Numbered from the stretch's first letter, positions 44,801 to 53,884 are shown. The stretch: DNA of 64,000 nucleotides from an uncultured Planctomycetota bacterium (GCA_900696525.1 CAADGL010000021.1:1-64000); one strand, 5' to 3'. Notes: a model not told the origin generated them from the letters alone. Numbers and translations are program-made.

Positions 44801-46792
44801 TTCGTGCAAGGCGGCGACGGCGGCACGCGTGCGCGGGTCGTTGCAGAGATCGACCGCGCCGACCACGGCGACGTCCAGATCGCCCGCCCGCAGCGCCTCG
44901 ACCGCGATCTGCAACGCCGCCAACCCGGATGCCGCGCCGGCGGAGACCGCGAAGCTGATGCCCCCGAAGCGCAGTTCGCGCGCCACGCGGCTGGCGATCG
45001 TGCTGCCGAGCGAGCCGAGCACGCGGGTGGCGTTGAGCGCCGGGCCGGCGCGCTCGCGCTCGGCGCTGACCCAGCGCAGGTGGTAGTTCGACGTGTTCGG
45101 GTCGAGCTCCATCCCGATCAGCGCGCCGCCGCGAACGTCGGGCCCGCGCGAGGACATCCTTGCGTCGGCGAACGCATCCGCCGCCACCAGCAGCATCAGC
45201 CGCTGCTGCGGCAGGATCTCGGCCAGCTCGCTGGGCGGAATGCGGAAACGGCCCGGCGGCGCCCCGGTTTCGCCCTGCGGCCCGGCCAACGACTGCCCGG
45301 CGCGCAACGCCGCGCGCAGCTCATGCAGACCACGCGCCGCACCCACGCGCGCATCGAGCCCAACGATCGCAATCGGCTCCGCCGCGATGCTCGCCACGCC
45401 GCCGAACGTTCGAAAAGGACGCGCAGCGGTCGCCCCTGGCACGTGCTCCTCGATCAGCAGATGCGCATTGATGCCGCCGAAGCCGAAGGCGCTGATCGCG
45501 GCCCGGCGCGGAACGGCGCGCTCGTCACGCGGCTCCGCGCGGCGCGGCCACGGCTGCGGCGCGGTCTGAACGCGGAACGGGCCGCGATCCAGCCCGAGCC
45601 GCGCGCCGGCGCGACGGAAGTTCGCGGACACCGGCAGCTCACCGCCGCGCATCGCGAGCAGCGTGCGAATCAGCCCAGCGGCGCCGGCGGCGGTCAGCAG
45701 GTGCCCGATCATCCACTTGACCGAGCCGATCGCGCACTGCCCGGGCCGCCAGTCACAGCCCTCCCACAGCGCCATGAGGCTGCGCAGCTCGACTTCGTCG
45801 CCGAGCGGCGTGCCGGTGCCGTGACACTCGATGTAGTCCACGTCGGTCGGCGACCAGCCCGCCTGCTCATACGCACGCCGCATCGCGCGAAGCTGCCCTT
45901 CACTGTCGGCGGCCAGAAGGCTGCCGGCGACGTCATTCGAAAGGCCGATGCCTCGGATGACGGCCAGGACCTCGTCGCCGTCGCGCAGCGCATCGTCGAG
46001 GCGCTTGAGCAGCACGGCGCCGGCGCCCTCGCCGACGACCAGCCCGTCCGCCGCTTCATCGAACGGACGGCAGACGCCGCTCGGCGAGAGCGCCTGGAGC
46101 AGACTGAACCCCATCTGCGTATACAGGCACTCCGGGCGCGACACGCCGCCGGCCAGCATCGCATCCGCCCGGCCGCAAAGCAGCTCGCGACAAGCAAGCT
46201 GAATCGCGTAGAGACTCGAGGCGCACGCCGCGTCGAGCGTATACGCCGGCCCGCCCAGCCGCAGCGCCCCGGCGGCCAGGCGCGCAGGCAACCCGGTCGC
46301 GAACAGGTTGAGCGGCGAGTGCAACGCCAACGAGCACGGCCGAACGTCCCTTCTCAACGGCCCGCCGCGCATCTCCGAAAGCAGACGCCGGGCCAGCGCC
46401 GACGAACCGTCGGTCGGCAGGGCGATGGCCGCGAGAATCACCCCGGCCCGCGCCCGGTCCACGCCCTCACAACGCCCGCCGCGCCACGCCTGGTTGCACG
46501 CGTGCAGCGCCAGCGAGAACAACGGATCGAGCCCGTCCAGCGCCCCGCCGCCCAGCGACAGCCCGGCCAGGTCCGGCGTGAAGTCCGAAAGGTAGCAGCC
46601 GACGCTCGTGTCGACCGCGTCAGGCATGCCGCGCGGACCGCGCAGCGCCTCCGGCGGGAGAATCCAGCGCCCCGCCGGGACCTCGCGCGCCTGGTCGCGC
46701 CCGGCGCGCAGGTTCTGCCAGAAGGCCTCCGGCGAGTCGGCGCCCGGCGCGGCCACGCCCATGCCTACGATCGCGATCGGCCCTTCGTGCAC
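41858..46792 (-). CDS. PUFA-synthase-like megasynthase KS-CLF-DH-DH (PfaC type)
   Basis: A 1644-residue protein. Residues about 5-470 are a ketosynthase with Cys190 in DAACASS, HGTGTPLGDE and GSVKWMIGHLLTAAGA. Residues about 480-850 are a chain-length factor: the equivalent block reads SAGAASGLAAL, with Ala in place of the catalytic Cys. From about 930 come two double-hot-dog FabA-like dehydratases: the first has WYLDNGRMPVC and CHFVDDMVMPGTL, the second WYFAANRTGG, MPLCALLEVALQPCGWLAAY and AHFHQDPVWPGSLGLEALQQ. This is the PfaC order. No acyltransferase domain follows. A GTG at 46792 is chosen because the protein then begins at the KS and does not overlap the upstream gene, whose stop is 16 nt away. 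Confidence 0.9.
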   Translation of the reverse strand: MHEGPIAIVGMGVAAPGADSPEAFWQNLRAGRDQAREVPAGRWILPPEALRGPRGMPDAVDTSVGCYLSDFTPDLAGLSLGGGALDGLDPLFSLALHACNQAWRGGRCEGVDRARAGVILAAIALPTDGSSALARRLLSEMRGGPLRRDVRPCSLALHSPLNLFATGLPARLAAGALRLGGPAYTLDAACASSLYAIQLACRELLCGRADAMLAGGVSRPECLYTQMGFSLLQALSPSGVCRPFDEAADGLVVGEGAGAVLLKRLDDALRDGDEVLAVIRGIGLSNDVAGSLLAADSEGQLRAMRRAYEQAGWSPTDVDYIECHGTGTPLGDEVELRSLMALWEGCDWRPGQCAIGSVKWMIGHLLTAAGAAGLIRTLLAMRGGELPVSANFRRAGARLGLDRGPFRVQTAPQPWPRRAEPRDERAVPRRAAISAFGFGGINAHLLIEEHVPGATAARPFRTFGGVASIAAEPIAIVGLDARVGAARGLHELRAALRAGQSLAGPQGETGAPPGRFRIPPSELAEILPQQRLMLLVAADAFADARMSSRGPDVRGGALIGMELDPNTSNYHLRWVSAERERAGPALNATRVLGSLGSTIASRVARELRFGGISFAVSAGAASGLAALQIAVEALRAGDLDVAVVGAVDLCNDPRTRAAVAALHERAGATPPVDFCDGAAAIVVKRLSDAQRAGDRVYAVIRDVALGAGGAAARGACEWSGGWAGAATGMLALVKAIALRGGDGEGGWAEVQCAQVDGSTARVVLEGAPGAARRKRTLELTRRAHRLDPLLAGIEAAADAGARAHAAYLAFHQSAMAATERIVSRATALALQAPRAAVARAERRAPRRSEQGFTREQCIEFAVGSVARVLGPRFAAVDGYAKRVRLPAEPLMLVDRITRVTGEPAALLGAVPGAYNLGARGTLVTEHDTRAGDWYLDNGRMPVCIAVESGQGDLFLCSYLGIDLAVQGTRTYRLLDATVEFHRDLPRPGETIRYDIAIDQFVRQGDAWLFFFRFEASIGGRPLMSMTSGCAGFFTAEEIDNSRGVVLSPEEAAPRPGLLPDGPIALTPARRARYDGAQLDALRAGDLGACFGAPFDALGLRDPLRIPGGRMRLLHRVVELDPAGGRFGIGLIRGEADIHADDWFLACHFVDDMVMPGTLMYQCCEHTLRVFLLHLGWVAEQSEAAYEPIIGRPCKMKCRGPVTPGTRLVAYEIHIKELGYGPEPYAVADAMMYADGKPIVHFVDMSLRLAGLTRARLEQTWSPQRLTWDRPPRGGNRSLFDRERILEFAIGDPSAAFGEPYLPFDRDRRIARLPGPPYMFIDRVTHIACEAWKLAAGGWIEAEYDVAPDAWYFAANRTGGTSCAADRAAAMPLCALLEVALQPCGWLAAYMGSALRSSEDLSFRNLGGRATLHAEVFADAGTLTTRVRVTDVSEAAGMIVERFDFQVWNAGRLVYAGDTYFGFFTAAALSKQVGIRGAARLVPADAPVPAGGPIKVPAQPPLRMIDAVDVLDLSGGPRGLGLLRGVKRVVADEWFFKAHFHQDPVWPGSLGLEALQQLCVTAARARWPELADSHRCTAAPLGTPHEWTYRGQVLPAHQRVSVEAAVSARCDGAAPALAVDGLLIVDDVVIYDMRGFGVALVPGRG

Positions 46793-46808
46793 CGTGCACC
46801 CGGCTCCG

Positions 46809-49800
46809 TCAGACCGCCTCAACCAGCGATACGGAATCGGCGTCGTCACGGCGCTGGCGGCTTTCCTTCGCCGCGCGGCCGCGCGACACCGCCGAACTGA
46901 GCGTCCACTCACAACCGCTGACCGTCGCCACGACCCCCGCGGACGCAGAAAACTCGAGGTCCGCCAGCAGCCGCGCGGCGTCACTCTCGCGGACGTTCAG
47001 CGTCACCGTCAGCGCCTCAGGCCACGGCGCCGCCGCATGCAGCGTCACCCGCTCCACGCACGACGGGAGCGCCGCCAGGCCCGCGAACTGCTGGCACCAG
47101 AGCAACCCGAGCTGCAACCCGCCGTCCAGCGCCAGTGGATCGGCGATCCACTGGTCGCGCGGCGGATCGTCCATCCAGTGCGCCGGCGGCGGCGCCGCCC
47201 GCACCGTCGCCACCATGCCGCCGCAACCGGCCCCAAGCACCTCGCGGATCGCCGCCAGCAGCGGCCCGTGGAACAGCGTGTCGCGGTAGGCTCGCGCCGC
47301 CTCGTGCGCCGCCTGGTCGCGCGGGCGCCAGACAAGGTCCGCCGGCGCTCCGGCCGCGGGCGGCGGCGCCGAAAGGCGCTCGGCCAGCAATACTTCGGCC
47401 CGTGCGTGCAGCCGCTCGCCGCGCGGGCCTGCGCTCAGCAGCTCCGCGCGAACGGCGAAGCCCTCGCCGCGCCGCTCAGCCGCCGAAACCAGCACCGTCG
47501 CCGCGGGCGCGACCTCCGGCTCGAAGATCAGTCCCTTCAGCACGCGAAGGCCGTCGATGCTTGCAACGCACAACCCGGGGTTGGCGTGCAGGGCGCCGTG
47601 CGCCAGCCACTCCAGCATCATCACCACCGGCAGCACCGGCCGCCCCGCGATCACGTGCGACGAGAGGAACGCGTGACGCGCGGGGTCGATCCTCCGCTCA
47701 AACGCCACCGTCATGCCCGGCGCCGCGCGCGAGCACCCCGCGCGCGGCGCGTTCTCGGCGGGGCGAGCCGCGGCGGCGGGCTGCGCATGCGTCCGTGCCC
47801 TGCGCCTCGAGGCACCCTCGCCGTTGGAGCCGGCTCCGCACGCCGGCGCGGGGGCTCCTGCCGCCGCTTTCTGCGGCGCAGACTTCTCCCGGCCCAGTTG
47901 CAGCAGCATGTCGCCCAGCGTGCGCAGGCCGCCCAGTTCCTGCGAGTCCACGGCGCTGAGCCCCGGCACGCGGCGCTGGAGCGTCGAGAGGATTTCGAGC
48001 CGCTTGATCGAGTCGATGCCCAGGTCCGCCTCGATATCCATGTCCAGCCGCAACGTCTCCGCCGGATAGCCCGTCAGCTCCGCCACCACGGCCAGCAGCG
48101 CATCCGCAGCCTGGGCTCCCGCGCCGGACGCATGGGCCCGCGGCGCTTCACTTGGGGCGGCGCTCGCCCCGCAAACCGGCGACGCCGGCGAGGCCGGAGA
48201 GCCCGCTTCCGGGAGCGCATGCCGCACGATGTCGCCGAGCGTGCGCAGCGCGCCCACCTGCTGCGAGTCGATGGCGCTGAGCCCCGGCAGCCGGCGCTGA
48301 AGCGTCGAGAGGATCTCGAGCCGCTTGATCGAGTCGATGCCCAGGTCGGCCTCGATGTCCATGTCCAGCCGCAACGTCTCCACCGGGTAGCCCGTCAGCT
48401 CCGCCACCACTTCCAGCAGGGCGCGCGGCGCCTCCCGGCCGCCGGCGGCGGACTCGGGCGAATGCTCGATAAGGGCGGAGATCGCGGTGCGGCCGGAACC
48501 CGAAGGCGGGACGGACGGCGTCAAGCTGGCGCGAACAGGATCGACGACCGGGCCGATCGGCACCGGCGTTGCCGCGTCGACCCCGGCGCGCTGGGCGCGC
48601 GCGCCCCGCGGGACCACCGGCGATTCAAACACCCGCGGAGAAGCGGAATGCTGGTCCGGCCGAGCCGGCAACGGGACTTCCGCGCTCGGCGGCGCCACCG
48701 GCGCCCCGGCGGCCCGTTCCATCAGCCGCTGGTGCGCCTCCACCAGCCGCGCGAAGCTCGCTTGCGCCTGCTGCTGGGTCTCGAGGAATTGTTGATGCGC
48801 GGCGGCGGTCTGCTGTTGCAGCGCCTGCATGCCGCGCAGCCCCTGCTGTGCCACGAGCAGCGCCTGTTGCAGCACGTCGCCCGGCAGCGGCACCGCACCC
48901 GTCTCGCCGTCCGCCGCGTTCGGCCGAGCCTGCGCCTCGCAGCACGCGGCCGGCGGCCCCGTGCGGCCATGGCCGTTGGCCTCGCCGTTCGTCGCGTGTC
49001 GGAGGATGTCACGATCTGCGGCTGGGGCGGCGCTCGCGGGGGCGGCGGCCCGGGCCTGCGTCGAATCGTCGTAGGACATGGCAAGTCTCCGGTTGTCGCG
49101 GGGCACGGCGGGCTGCGGATGCACCGCAGCGGCCGGCGCTCGGTAGTTCGCACCGAGGATCTGCACGGTCATGCTGGGATTCTCGAGCGGCGGCGGCTCG
49201 CTCTCCCACGCCTTCAGGTCGACCGCGTGGCCGAGCACGGCCACCAGGGCCAGCACGCGGGCGATGTCGGCGATGCCGCAGGACCGCCCGCACGACATGT
49301 CGGCGGCGATCGCGTGATGCGGCAGGTCGTGCAGGATGCTGCGCACGAGGCCGGTCAGCACGTTCCGCGGACCGACCTCGACGAACGTACGCACGCCGGC
49401 CTGGTACAGGTGCCGGATTTCGTCCAGGAAGTGCACCGGGCGCGTGAGCTGGTCGGCGAGCAGCTCGCGCACGCCCGCCGGATCGAGCGTATACGGCTGG
49501 CCGGTCGCATTGGCCAGCACAGGAATCTTGGGCGGCTCGAAGGTGAGGCGTTCGAGCTTGGCGCGGAAGCGCTCGTAGGCCGGCGCCATGAACGAGCTGT
49601 GGAAAGCCGCCGAGACCTGGAGCACCGACGAGCGCCAGCCCTTCAGGTCGAACAGCCGCCTCAGCGACTCGATGGCGGCCCGCGGACCCGAGACGACGCC
49701 CTGTCGTGGCGCGTTGCGGTTCGCCAGCACGACCTGGCCGTCCACCTGCGCCGTCGCGAGGCACGCCTCCAGCTCGTCGAGCGGGGCGCTGACCGCGAGC

Positions 49801-51935
49801 ATCGCGCCCTGGCCGTCGTCGGCCTCGGCCAGCAGCGCTCCGCGCTCCCGCGCCAGCTCCTGCAACGCCGCCTCGTCGAGGCAGCCCGCCGCGTGCAGCG
49901 CCACCAGCTCCCCGAAGCTGTGACCCGCCACGAAGTGCGGCCGGATGCCGAACCGCGACAGCACCCGCAAAAGGCCCAGGCTCACGGCGCCGAGCGCCGG
50001 CTGCGCCGCCTCGGTTCGCGCCAGTTCTACTTCCTGGCGCCGCCGCTGATCGGAGTCGTGCGTCGGAGGAGGGTAGATGCGCTGGCGCAGCGGCTCCTCG
50101 AGCGCCTCGACCGCCCGGCGCGCCTCCGGAAACACGCACACCACGTCGCGGCACATGTTCACGTACTGGCTGCCCTGCCCGGGAAACAGCAACGCCAGCT
50201 CGCCCGGCTCCTGCGCCCCGGCGAAGAACACGTCCCCCATCGACCAGGCGCCCTCGATCCCGTTTTCGCGCAGCCCCGCGCGCGCCGTGCTCAACAGCGC
50301 CGCCGCGTCCTTGCCGCGCTCCAGCACCAGCGCCAGCCGCAGCGGTGCGTCGCCGCGAAACACGCGCCGCGACTCGGCCGCCAGCCGCGCCAGCGCGGCG
50401 GCGTCCGAGCAGGCGCGCTGGCACTCGTCCAGGCGATCGGTCAACCCTCCTGCCGTGTCTGCCGAGAGCGCCACGATCTCGACCGACCCGTCCCACGCCG
50501 GCGCTGCCTCCGCCGCCGGATACTCCTCGACCACCACGTGGAAGTTGCTGCCGCCGAAGCCGAAGGCGCTGACGGCGGCGCGGCGCGGGTGTCCGGGCGG
50601 CGCCAGCCAGGGACGCGCTGCGGTCACGAGGTGGAACGGGCTCGACGCGACATCGAGCTTCGGGTTCGGCTCGGTGATTTTGATCGTCGGCGGCAGCACG
50701 CCATGGTGCAGCGCCAGCACCGCCTTGATGAGACTTGCCGCGCCGGCCGCCGCCTTGGTGTGGCCGATCTGCGATTTGACGGAGCCGAGCGCACACGCCG
50801 CCGGCGTCGCGCCGGCCTCCTCGAACACGGTGCGGAGCGCCTCGAACTCGACCACGTCTCCCACGCGCGTCCCCGTGCCGTGGGCTTCGACCAGGCCGAC
50901 GGTGGCCGGCGACACACCGCCGCGCGCGTACGCCTCGCGCAGCGCCCGGGCCTGGCCCTCGGCGCGCGGCGCATAGATGCTCTGCGAGCGGCCGTCGCTC
51001 GACGTTCCGATCCCGCGAATGACCGCGTAGACCCGGTCGCCGTCGCGCTGCGCATCGGCGAGCCGCTTGAGCACGAGCAGGCCGACGCCCTCGCCCAGCA
51101 CCGTGCCGTCGGCGTCGGCGGCGAAGGGGCGCGCATCTCCCGAGCGCGACAGCGCCTGCGTCCGGGCGAAGCACATGAACATGAAGATATCGTTGAAGGT
51201 GTCCGCGCCGCCCGTCAGCACCAGGTCGGCCCGGCCGGTCGCCAGCTCCATCGCCGCCATGTGCACCGCGCCGAGCGAGCTGGCGCACGCCGCGTCCACC
51301 ACGCAGTTCGTCCCGTGCAGGTTCAACCGGTTGGCGATGCGCCCGGCGACGACGTTCCCGAGCAGGCCGGGAAACGAGTTCTCCTGCCAGCCCACGTAGG
51401 CGCTGGAGATGTCTCGCACGACCTCGTCGGCGACGTGCGGCGCGATGCCGTGACGCGCCAGGGCCCGCCGCCACTGCGGGTGCCCCAGACGCGCGCCGAG
51501 CGGCACGACCAGCTCCTGCGCCCCCGTCACGCCGAGGATCACGCCGGCCCGTGCCCGATCGAACTCGCGCCCCGCGCCGTAGCCCGCGTCCTCCAACGCC
51601 CGCTTGCCGCACACCAGCCCGAGCAATTGCGCCGTGTCGGTCGCTTCCAGGATCGCCGGCGGAACGCCGAACGCCAGCGGGTCGAAATCCGTCGGCCCGA
51701 GAAAGCCGCCGCGCCCGCAGTAGAGCATGTCCGTCGCCTGCGGATCGTCGTCGAGGTAATCGCTCAGCCGCCAGTGCGTCTCAGGCACCTCGCGGATCGC
51801 GTCCTCCCCGCGGCGCAGCAGCCGCCAGTACTCCTTCAGCCCCGGCGCGTCTGGGAACAGGCAACTCATGCCGATGATGGCGATCGGCGCGTCGGCGGCT
51901 GGCGTGGCGCGGTTCTGCGCAGCGCTGTTCGGCAT
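46809..51935 (-). CDS. PUFA-synthase-like megasynthase KS-AT-ACP-ACP-DH (PfaA-like, no KR)
   Basis: A 1708-residue protein. Ketosynthase: Cys217 in DAACASS, His352 in AHGTGT, His392 in GSVKSQIGHTK. Acyltransferase (about 580-880): GQGSQYVN, Ser673 in GHSFGELVA, and AAFHSSFM. A Gln-rich helical linker (about 1020-1075). Two acyl carrier proteins with phosphopantetheine Ser1202 and Ser1309, each in DLGIDSIKRLE. A C-terminal polyketide-type dehydratase: His1427 in HVIAGRPVLP and Asp1605 in DPLALDGGLQ. The usual ketoreductase between the ACPs and DH is absent: only about 70 Ala/Pro-rich residues lie there. The ATG at 51935 follows the PfaD-type stop by 2 nt. Confidence 0.9.
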   Translation of the reverse strand: MPNSAAQNRATPAADAPIAIIGMSCLFPDAPGLKEYWRLLRRGEDAIREVPETHWRLSDYLDDDPQATDMLYCGRGGFLGPTDFDPLAFGVPPAILEATDTAQLLGLVCGKRALEDAGYGAGREFDRARAGVILGVTGAQELVVPLGARLGHPQWRRALARHGIAPHVADEVVRDISSAYVGWQENSFPGLLGNVVAGRIANRLNLHGTNCVVDAACASSLGAVHMAAMELATGRADLVLTGGADTFNDIFMFMCFARTQALSRSGDARPFAADADGTVLGEGVGLLVLKRLADAQRDGDRVYAVIRGIGTSSDGRSQSIYAPRAEGQARALREAYARGGVSPATVGLVEAHGTGTRVGDVVEFEALRTVFEEAGATPAACALGSVKSQIGHTKAAAGAASLIKAVLALHHGVLPPTIKITEPNPKLDVASSPFHLVTAARPWLAPPGHPRRAAVSAFGFGGSNFHVVVEEYPAAEAAPAWDGSVEIVALSADTAGGLTDRLDECQRACSDAAALARLAAESRRVFRGDAPLRLALVLERGKDAAALLSTARAGLRENGIEGAWSMGDVFFAGAQEPGELALLFPGQGSQYVNMCRDVVCVFPEARRAVEALEEPLRQRIYPPPTHDSDQRRRQEVELARTEAAQPALGAVSLGLLRVLSRFGIRPHFVAGHSFGELVALHAAGCLDEAALQELARERGALLAEADDGQGAMLAVSAPLDELEACLATAQVDGQVVLANRNAPRQGVVSGPRAAIESLRRLFDLKGWRSSVLQVSAAFHSSFMAPAYERFRAKLERLTFEPPKIPVLANATGQPYTLDPAGVRELLADQLTRPVHFLDEIRHLYQAGVRTFVEVGPRNVLTGLVRSILHDLPHHAIAADMSCGRSCGIADIARVLALVAVLGHAVDLKAWESEPPPLENPSMTVQILGANYRAPAAAVHPQPAVPRDNRRLAMSYDDSTQARAAAPASAAPAADRDILRHATNGEANGHGRTGPPAACCEAQARPNAADGETGAVPLPGDVLQQALLVAQQGLRGMQALQQQTAAAHQQFLETQQQAQASFARLVEAHQRLMERAAGAPVAPPSAEVPLPARPDQHSASPRVFESPVVPRGARAQRAGVDAATPVPIGPVVDPVRASLTPSVPPSGSGRTAISALIEHSPESAAGGREAPRALLEVVAELTGYPVETLRLDMDIEADLGIDSIKRLEILSTLQRRLPGLSAIDSQQVGALRTLGDIVRHALPEAGSPASPASPVCGASAAPSEAPRAHASGAGAQAADALLAVVAELTGYPAETLRLDMDIEADLGIDSIKRLEILSTLQRRVPGLSAVDSQELGGLRTLGDMLLQLGREKSAPQKAAAGAPAPACGAGSNGEGASRRRARTHAQPAAAARPAENAPRAGCSRAAPGMTVAFERRIDPARHAFLSSHVIAGRPVLPVVMMLEWLAHGALHANPGLCVASIDGLRVLKGLIFEPEVAPAATVLVSAAERRGEGFAVRAELLSAGPRGERLHARAEVLLAERLSAPPPAAGAPADLVWRPRDQAAHEAARAYRDTLFHGPLLAAIREVLGAGCGGMVATVRAAPPPAHWMDDPPRDQWIADPLALDGGLQLGLLWCQQFAGLAALPSCVERVTLHAAAPWPEALTVTLNVRESDAARLLADLEFSASAGVVATVSGCEWTLSSAVSRGRAAKESRQRRDDADSVSLVEAV
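47903..48422 (-). repeat. Near-identical tandem ACP domains
   Basis: The two carrier-protein segments of the megasynthase (about 48422-48222 and 48098-47903) share the residues ETLRLDMDIEADLGIDSIKR and a further matching run through RR-PGLSA-DSQ. Their DNA is almost the same over about 170 bp, which points to a recent duplication or ongoing gene conversion. Confidence 0.85.
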
Positions 51936-51937
51936 GA

Positions 51938-53683
51938 CTATCGCGCCTCTGCAAGCAGGGTTCGGATTTCGTCGAGCCGAAGCGGCGAGAAGCGCTCCGC
52001 CTCGGGCGGCAGCGGCACGCCCTGGAGCCTCAGCCAGTTCGCCCGCGTCAGCACGGCGGCGCCGAACAGGATGTTCAGCCCCACGCTCACGACGTCGCGG
52101 TTCTCCGGGCGCTCCAGCCACGAGCCGCGCACCCACTCGTTGAACGCCCCCATCGCCGGACCGCACCACACCTGGAAGTCCACCTGCCGCGACGCTTCGC
52201 CGCGCTGCGCCCATCCCGACGTCTGCCCCAGGTACGCCCTGAAGACCAGCGCCATACGATAATGAGCGTCCTGCTCCGCGCGGCGGATCTGCGAGGCGTC
52301 GCGCTGCTCGAAGTACGCACACGTCTGCCGCCAGGCGTCGTCGAGCGAGCCGCGGAAGCACTCGCGCTCCAGCGACGCGCGAACGTCGGGCGGCAGCTCC
52401 TCCAGGCTGTTGTACTGCCGGTACAGCTCGTACAGCCGCCGGGCGCGCATCGCGAACAGCGTCCCGCGCTTCAGCACCTGCACTTTCACGCCCATCTCGA
52501 ACATGTCCGCCGCCGGCGCCATCACCACGTCCGCCTGCTGCGCCGCCGCCAGCATCCGCCGCACCAGCTCCGACGTCCCCGCCTCGCGACACGACTGGTT
52601 GATCGACCCCGTCATCACGTACGCCGCCCCCATGGCCAGTGCGGCGGCGGCGGCGTGCGGCGTGCCGATGCCGCCGGCGGCGCCGATGCGCGGCGCGGTG
52701 ACATAGGAAAACCGGGCTTGCAGCTCGTCGCGCACCGCCAGCATCGTGGGCAGCAGCGCCACCAGCGGCCGATTGTCCGTGTGCCCGCCGGAGTCCGCCT
52801 CGGCAGTCAGATCCTCGGCCAGGGGCAGCGTCGCGGCCATGCGCGCCTGGGCCGGCGTTACCTCTCCGCGGCGCACCAGCTCGGCCAGCATCTCGCCGGG
52901 CGGCGGACTCAGGAACTTCCGGGCCAACTCGACGCGCGAGACCTTCGCGAACAGGTGATTCTGCGCTGCAATGGCCCCGTCCGGGCGCTCGCTCAGGCCG
53001 TGCACGCGGTAGCGCACCAGCGGCAGCGTCAGGTCGAGAAAGGCCGAGGCACTGACCCGCCGCACCCGCCGCCGCAGGTACAGATCGACCGTGGCGGCTT
53101 CGAGCGCCGGCTCCGAAGGACTGTGGATGAGATTGAATCCGAACGGGCGCGCGTCAAGCTCGCGCTCGAGGCGATCCACCGCCGATTCGATCTCGGCGAC
53201 GGTCAGCCCCGCCGCCCCGAAAAAGCCGATCATGCCCGCGCGGCCGGCGGCGCGGACCATCTCGACCGAGGCGATTCCGTTGGCCATCTCGCCGACGACG
53301 TAGGCAAAACGCACGTTGTGTGCCGATCGAAAAGCCGCGTCGCCGAGGTGACCCGGGGAGAGCATCGGCGCCCAGGCGCGCAGCGGCAGCGTCCGCAGGC
53401 CGCCCGCCGCCTCCGCGGATTCGCGGGCCGAGGGCTCATCGGCCTCATCGTCGAGCCAGACCCGCCCCTCTTGCGCGACCGCAAGCCCGTTGCCCCTGGG
53501 CGGATGCCCCTCGCCCGCCGGCTCGCCCAGGCCCAGCACGTACACCGGCCGCGAGACCCGCAGCAGCGCGTCGGCCAGAGCCGCATCACCCGCGCGCAGG
53601 GCCGCACCCGCCCCGCGCCACCAACCGGCGGAATCGGGCGGAAGGGTGGCTGGCAACGGCGCGATCGGCTGCTGTACTCTCAA
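51938..53683 (-). CDS. pfaD: PfaD-type enoylreductase
   Basis: A 581-residue flavin enoylreductase of the nitronate-monooxygenase fold, the separate ER subunit of PUFA synthases. Family blocks include FAYVVGEMANGIASVEMVRA, GMIGFFGAAGLTVAEIE, FGFNLIHSPSEPALE, the FMN site GAAGGIGTPHAAAAA (about 330-345), and MGAAYVMTGSINQSCREAGT. The N-terminal 50 residues are Pro/Ala-rich. The most likely start is the TTG at 53683 (RVQQPIAPLP); no ATG is available nearby, so this is uncertain. The gene leads the operon; the next ATG begins 2 nt after its stop. Confidence 0.9.
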   Translation of the reverse strand: MRVQQPIAPLPATLPPDSAGWWRGAGAALRAGDAALADALLRVSRPVYVLGLGEPAGEGHPPRGNGLAVAQEGRVWLDDEADEPSARESAEAAGGLRTLPLRAWAPMLSPGHLGDAAFRSAHNVRFAYVVGEMANGIASVEMVRAAGRAGMIGFFGAAGLTVAEIESAVDRLERELDARPFGFNLIHSPSEPALEAATVDLYLRRRVRRVSASAFLDLTLPLVRYRVHGLSERPDGAIAAQNHLFAKVSRVELARKFLSPPPGEMLAELVRRGEVTPAQARMAATLPLAEDLTAEADSGGHTDNRPLVALLPTMLAVRDELQARFSYVTAPRIGAAGGIGTPHAAAAALAMGAAYVMTGSINQSCREAGTSELVRRMLAAAQQADVVMAPAADMFEMGVKVQVLKRGTLFAMRARRLYELYRQYNSLEELPPDVRASLERECFRGSLDDAWRQTCAYFEQRDASQIRRAEQDAHYRMALVFRAYLGQTSGWAQRGEASRQVDFQVWCGPAMGAFNEWVRGSWLERPENRDVVSVGLNILFGAAVLTRANWLRLQGVPLPPEAERFSPLRLDEIRTLLAEAR

Positions 53684-53884
53684 TGGCCTGTGATCCGCTG
53701 TGTTGACGTAACCGCTCGCGAGCAGGCGCCGGCGGGATCGGAACCCGCGGTCCCTTTCCGAACCCGCCGAGTGTACAGAGTTTCGCGATTCGCCGCCGAA
53801 AGTCAAATCCGGCGCCGGCGAACCGGCGTTCGGCCGCCGAGCCCGTCCTTTGGACGTTTCCTGCCCGCGCGGTATCCTGACAAC

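Noticed and set aside
46793..46984. Upstream extension of the KS-CLF-DH-DH megasynthase
   Set aside because: It lies inside the preceding gene in another frame and shows no domain; the GTG at 46792 begins at the KS.
48098..48422. Third ACP or a ketoreductase between or before the ACPs
   Set aside because: Only two DLGIDSIK motifs and no GxGxxG Rossmann pattern were seen in the linkers.
51936..52592. Upstream extension of the KS-AT-ACP megasynthase
   Set aside because: It overlaps the PfaD-type gene on the same strand in another frame, and KS homology starts at the ATG at 51935.
52262..53884. N-terminal part of a long plus-strand frame ending at 54211
   Set aside because: It is the antisense shadow of the PfaD-type gene; only the last 108 codons (from GTG 53885) make a sensible protein.
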